A stretch of DNA of 64,000 nucleotides from Spirosoma oryzicola (GTDB taxonomy: Bacteria > Bacteroidota > Bacteroidia > Cytophagales > Spirosomataceae), in contig NZ_CP089538.1 in NCBI RefSeq assembly GCF_021233055.1, positions 4,294,501-4,358,500 of the forward strand, written 5' to 3'. Shown one piece after another: positions 63,154 to 64,000 of the stretch. The translations under genes and the position numbers were made by a program. The notes beneath the pieces are model-generated. The model saw only the letters and a list, made by a program, of their open reading frames with translations, was not told the origin of the DNA and did no database searches. Positions within the stretch are counted from its first letter, which is position 1; every line of letters starts with the position of its first letter.

Positions 63154-63633
63154 TCATTCTTTCACTTCGGCAAATGGGATAGGCCGATTAACGCTCTCTT
63201 CCAGGGATATAAACGTTTCGGTGCGTTGAATACCAGCCACTTTTTGAATCTTGTCGTGCAATACTTCACGCAGATGCTGCGTGTCGCGGCAGACGATTTT
63301 GGCAAAAATGCTGTAGATACCCGTTGTGTAATGAACGTTAACTACCTCCGGAATTTTTTCCAGTTGTTCGGACACTTCACCATACAGTGAGCTTTTATCG
63401 AGGTAAATTCCCAGAAAGGCGCTAATGTCCCAACCCAGTTTGGCGTGATCGATCACCAGTTGCGACCCGCGAACGATACCCATCTGCTTTAACTTGTTCA
63501 TTCGAACGTGAACCGTACCTCCCGAAACAAAAATACGTTTACCGATTTCGGTGTAAGGCATGTTGGCGTCCTGCATTAATAAACTCAGTATTTTTAGATC
63601 AGTATTATCAATTTCTAAATTTTTCTCGGTCAT
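63154..63633 (-). CDS. Lrp/AsnC family transcriptional regulator
   Basis: 159 residues from the ATG at 63633 (MTEKNLEID). An N-terminal helix-turn-helix (about 8-60: DLKILSLLMQDANMPYTEIGKRIFVSGGTVHVRMNKLKQMG) precedes the RAM ligand-binding domain (about 70-150: ISAFLGIYLDKSSLYGEVSEQLEKIPEVVNVHYTTG). Family members sense amino acids and regulate amino-acid metabolism or transport. It is divergent from the tRNA-like gene, separated by a 170-bp AT-rich region. Confidence 0.93.
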   Translation of the reverse strand: MTEKNLEIDNTDLKILSLLMQDANMPYTEIGKRIFVSGGTVHVRMNKLKQMGIVRGSQLVIDHAKLGWDISAFLGIYLDKSSLYGEVSEQLEKIPEVVNVHYTTGIYSIFAKIVCRDTQHLREVLHDKIQKVAGIQRTETFISLEESVNRPIPFAEVKE

Positions 63634-63716
63634 TTTTAGTTTGTTTTTGATAACTGTTAACAATAATAGCCATTTTTTAAATATATTATAAATTTTGCGA
63701 ATTTTTTATATGAAAT

Positions 63717-63748
63717 TTGCAATAGAGCAATAGACTGTATTATCTTTG
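63717..63748 (+). promoter_or_regulatory. Bacteroidota housekeeping promoter driving the tRNA-like gene
   Basis: TTG (63717-63719, within TTTG), 21 nt, TATCTTTG (63741-63748). The predicted start is near 63755, giving a 5' leader of about 53 nt. No protein gene on the plus strand begins before the RNA, so the RNA is its evident target. Confidence 0.7.
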
Positions 63749-63807
63749 CATTGTCAAGTTGATCGAGCGGGGTCACACGCCGGTCTTCTTGATAACTTTT
63801 CTCACAC

Positions 63808-63965
63808 TGTAGGATGTCGAAATTGGCAGACGTGCCCTCCTGTCTCGGGGGTGGTGATAAAGGATAAACGCAGCATAATGCCGCCTGCAAAGGCGACTGG
63901 GGTTGACCACCAGAGTTGTACTGTGGCTAACTGCACCGTGGGCGGTTCGAGTCCCCCTCCTACAG
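63808..63965 (+). tRNA. tRNA-like gene with Asp (GUC) anticodon and an 89-nt insert at the variable loop
   Basis: TGTAGGA (63808-63814) pairs perfectly with TCCTACA (63958-63964); C63807-G63965 could extend it. The D-arm is TCG-AAATTGGCAGA-CGT with a G18G19-like GG (63825-63826) and one T-T mismatch at the 10-25 position. The anticodon arm is CCCTC-CTGTCTC-GGGGG (63835-63851), with U33, anticodon GUC and C38. The T-arm is GGCGG-TTCGAGT-CCCCC (63941-63957), with the canonical TTCGA and one C-C mismatch. Of the E. coli tRNA-Asp identity features, anticodon GUC, C38, the G2-C71 pair and discriminator G73 are all present. Position 37 is T where decoding tRNAs have a purine. Between the anticodon and T arms lie 89 nt (63852-63940) that can fold into several hairpins. 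No CCA is encoded. It could be a functional tRNA with a giant variable arm, an intron-containing tRNA or a non-decoding RNA. Confidence 0.7.
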
Positions 63966-64000
63966 CATTTGGTTTTTAGTTTGTTGATGAAGTGTAATTG

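Noticed and set aside
63808..63965. tmRNA or group I intron-containing tRNA
   Set aside because: The element is only about 158 nt, lacks the tmRNA G3-U70 pair and a tag reading frame, and the insert is too short for a group I intron core.
63746..63979. 77-codon open frame on the plus strand across the tRNA-like element, and a minus-strand frame at 63657-63890
   Set aside because: They run through structured RNA sequence and have no recognisable protein features; the acceptor, D and T arms explain this DNA better.

Overview
This window is chromosomal DNA of a Bacteroidota bacterium, most likely a Cytophagales member close to Spirosoma. The signs are a type IX secretion sorting tail, a SusC/SusD pair, CRTAC1-type VCBS lipoproteins, DUF5686 and BatA-type proteins, and IF2 and DEAD-box proteins with long low-complexity regions. 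Five promoters have the Bacteroidota form TTG-N20/21-TAnnTTTG. This assignment is inferred from gene content; no 16S rRNA gene is present. I found no insertion sequence, prophage, CRISPR array or rRNA operon. Most genes are ordinary core genes separated by strong intrinsic terminators.

Layout. 1-3.7 kb: end of a T9SS-exported protein, a VOC protein, a HIT protein, greA, fmt, folA. 3.7-6.6 kb: a BatA-like membrane protein and a phosphoesterase. 6.8-12.3 kb: the rimP-nusA-infB operon. 12.4-14.3 kb: a membrane EEP-family protein, moaE and moaD. 14.4-17.5 kb: an ECF sigma factor with a membrane-anchored serine protease, plus small exported or hydrophilic proteins. 17.5-28.2 kb: SusD, SusC and two VCBS lipoproteins, one with a haem c motif. 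28.3-38.8 kb: an RqcH/NFACT protein, a glycosyltransferase, a PAS histidine kinase, a GH5 glycosidase, a DUF5686 protein and an M24 peptidase. 38.8-43.3 kb: an RND efflux pump and its adaptor. 43.7-49 kb: a lipocalin-like lipoprotein, fbaA, a TIM-barrel isomerase-like protein and three little-known proteins. 49-54.4 kb: a DEAD-box helicase with a long leader, an S1/P1-like protein, a Dabb protein, rpsT and radC. 54.4-63.7 kb: an M50 protease, a HAD phosphatase, accA, an MBL/beta-CASP nuclease, dacB, a kinase/response-regulator pair, hslV and an Lrp/AsnC regulator.

The most unusual object lies at the right edge (63808-63965). It is a tRNA-like gene behind a good promoter. It has a perfect acceptor stem, near-canonical D- and T-loops, a GUC (Asp) anticodon arm, and about 89 nt where the variable loop should be. 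A normal variable loop has 4-24 nt.

Other regulatory signals found by eye are: a mirror-image pair of identical ECF-type promoters (TTGGGTTAC-N15-GTATTAA) between the sigma factor and a small lipoprotein gene; intrinsic-terminator hairpins inside the leaders of both greA and rimP-nusA-infB; a 42-bp nested palindrome filling the rpsT promoter; and a roughly 320-nt leader before the DEAD-box gene. The RND pump also carries a textbook EF-hand loop in its cytoplasmic linker.
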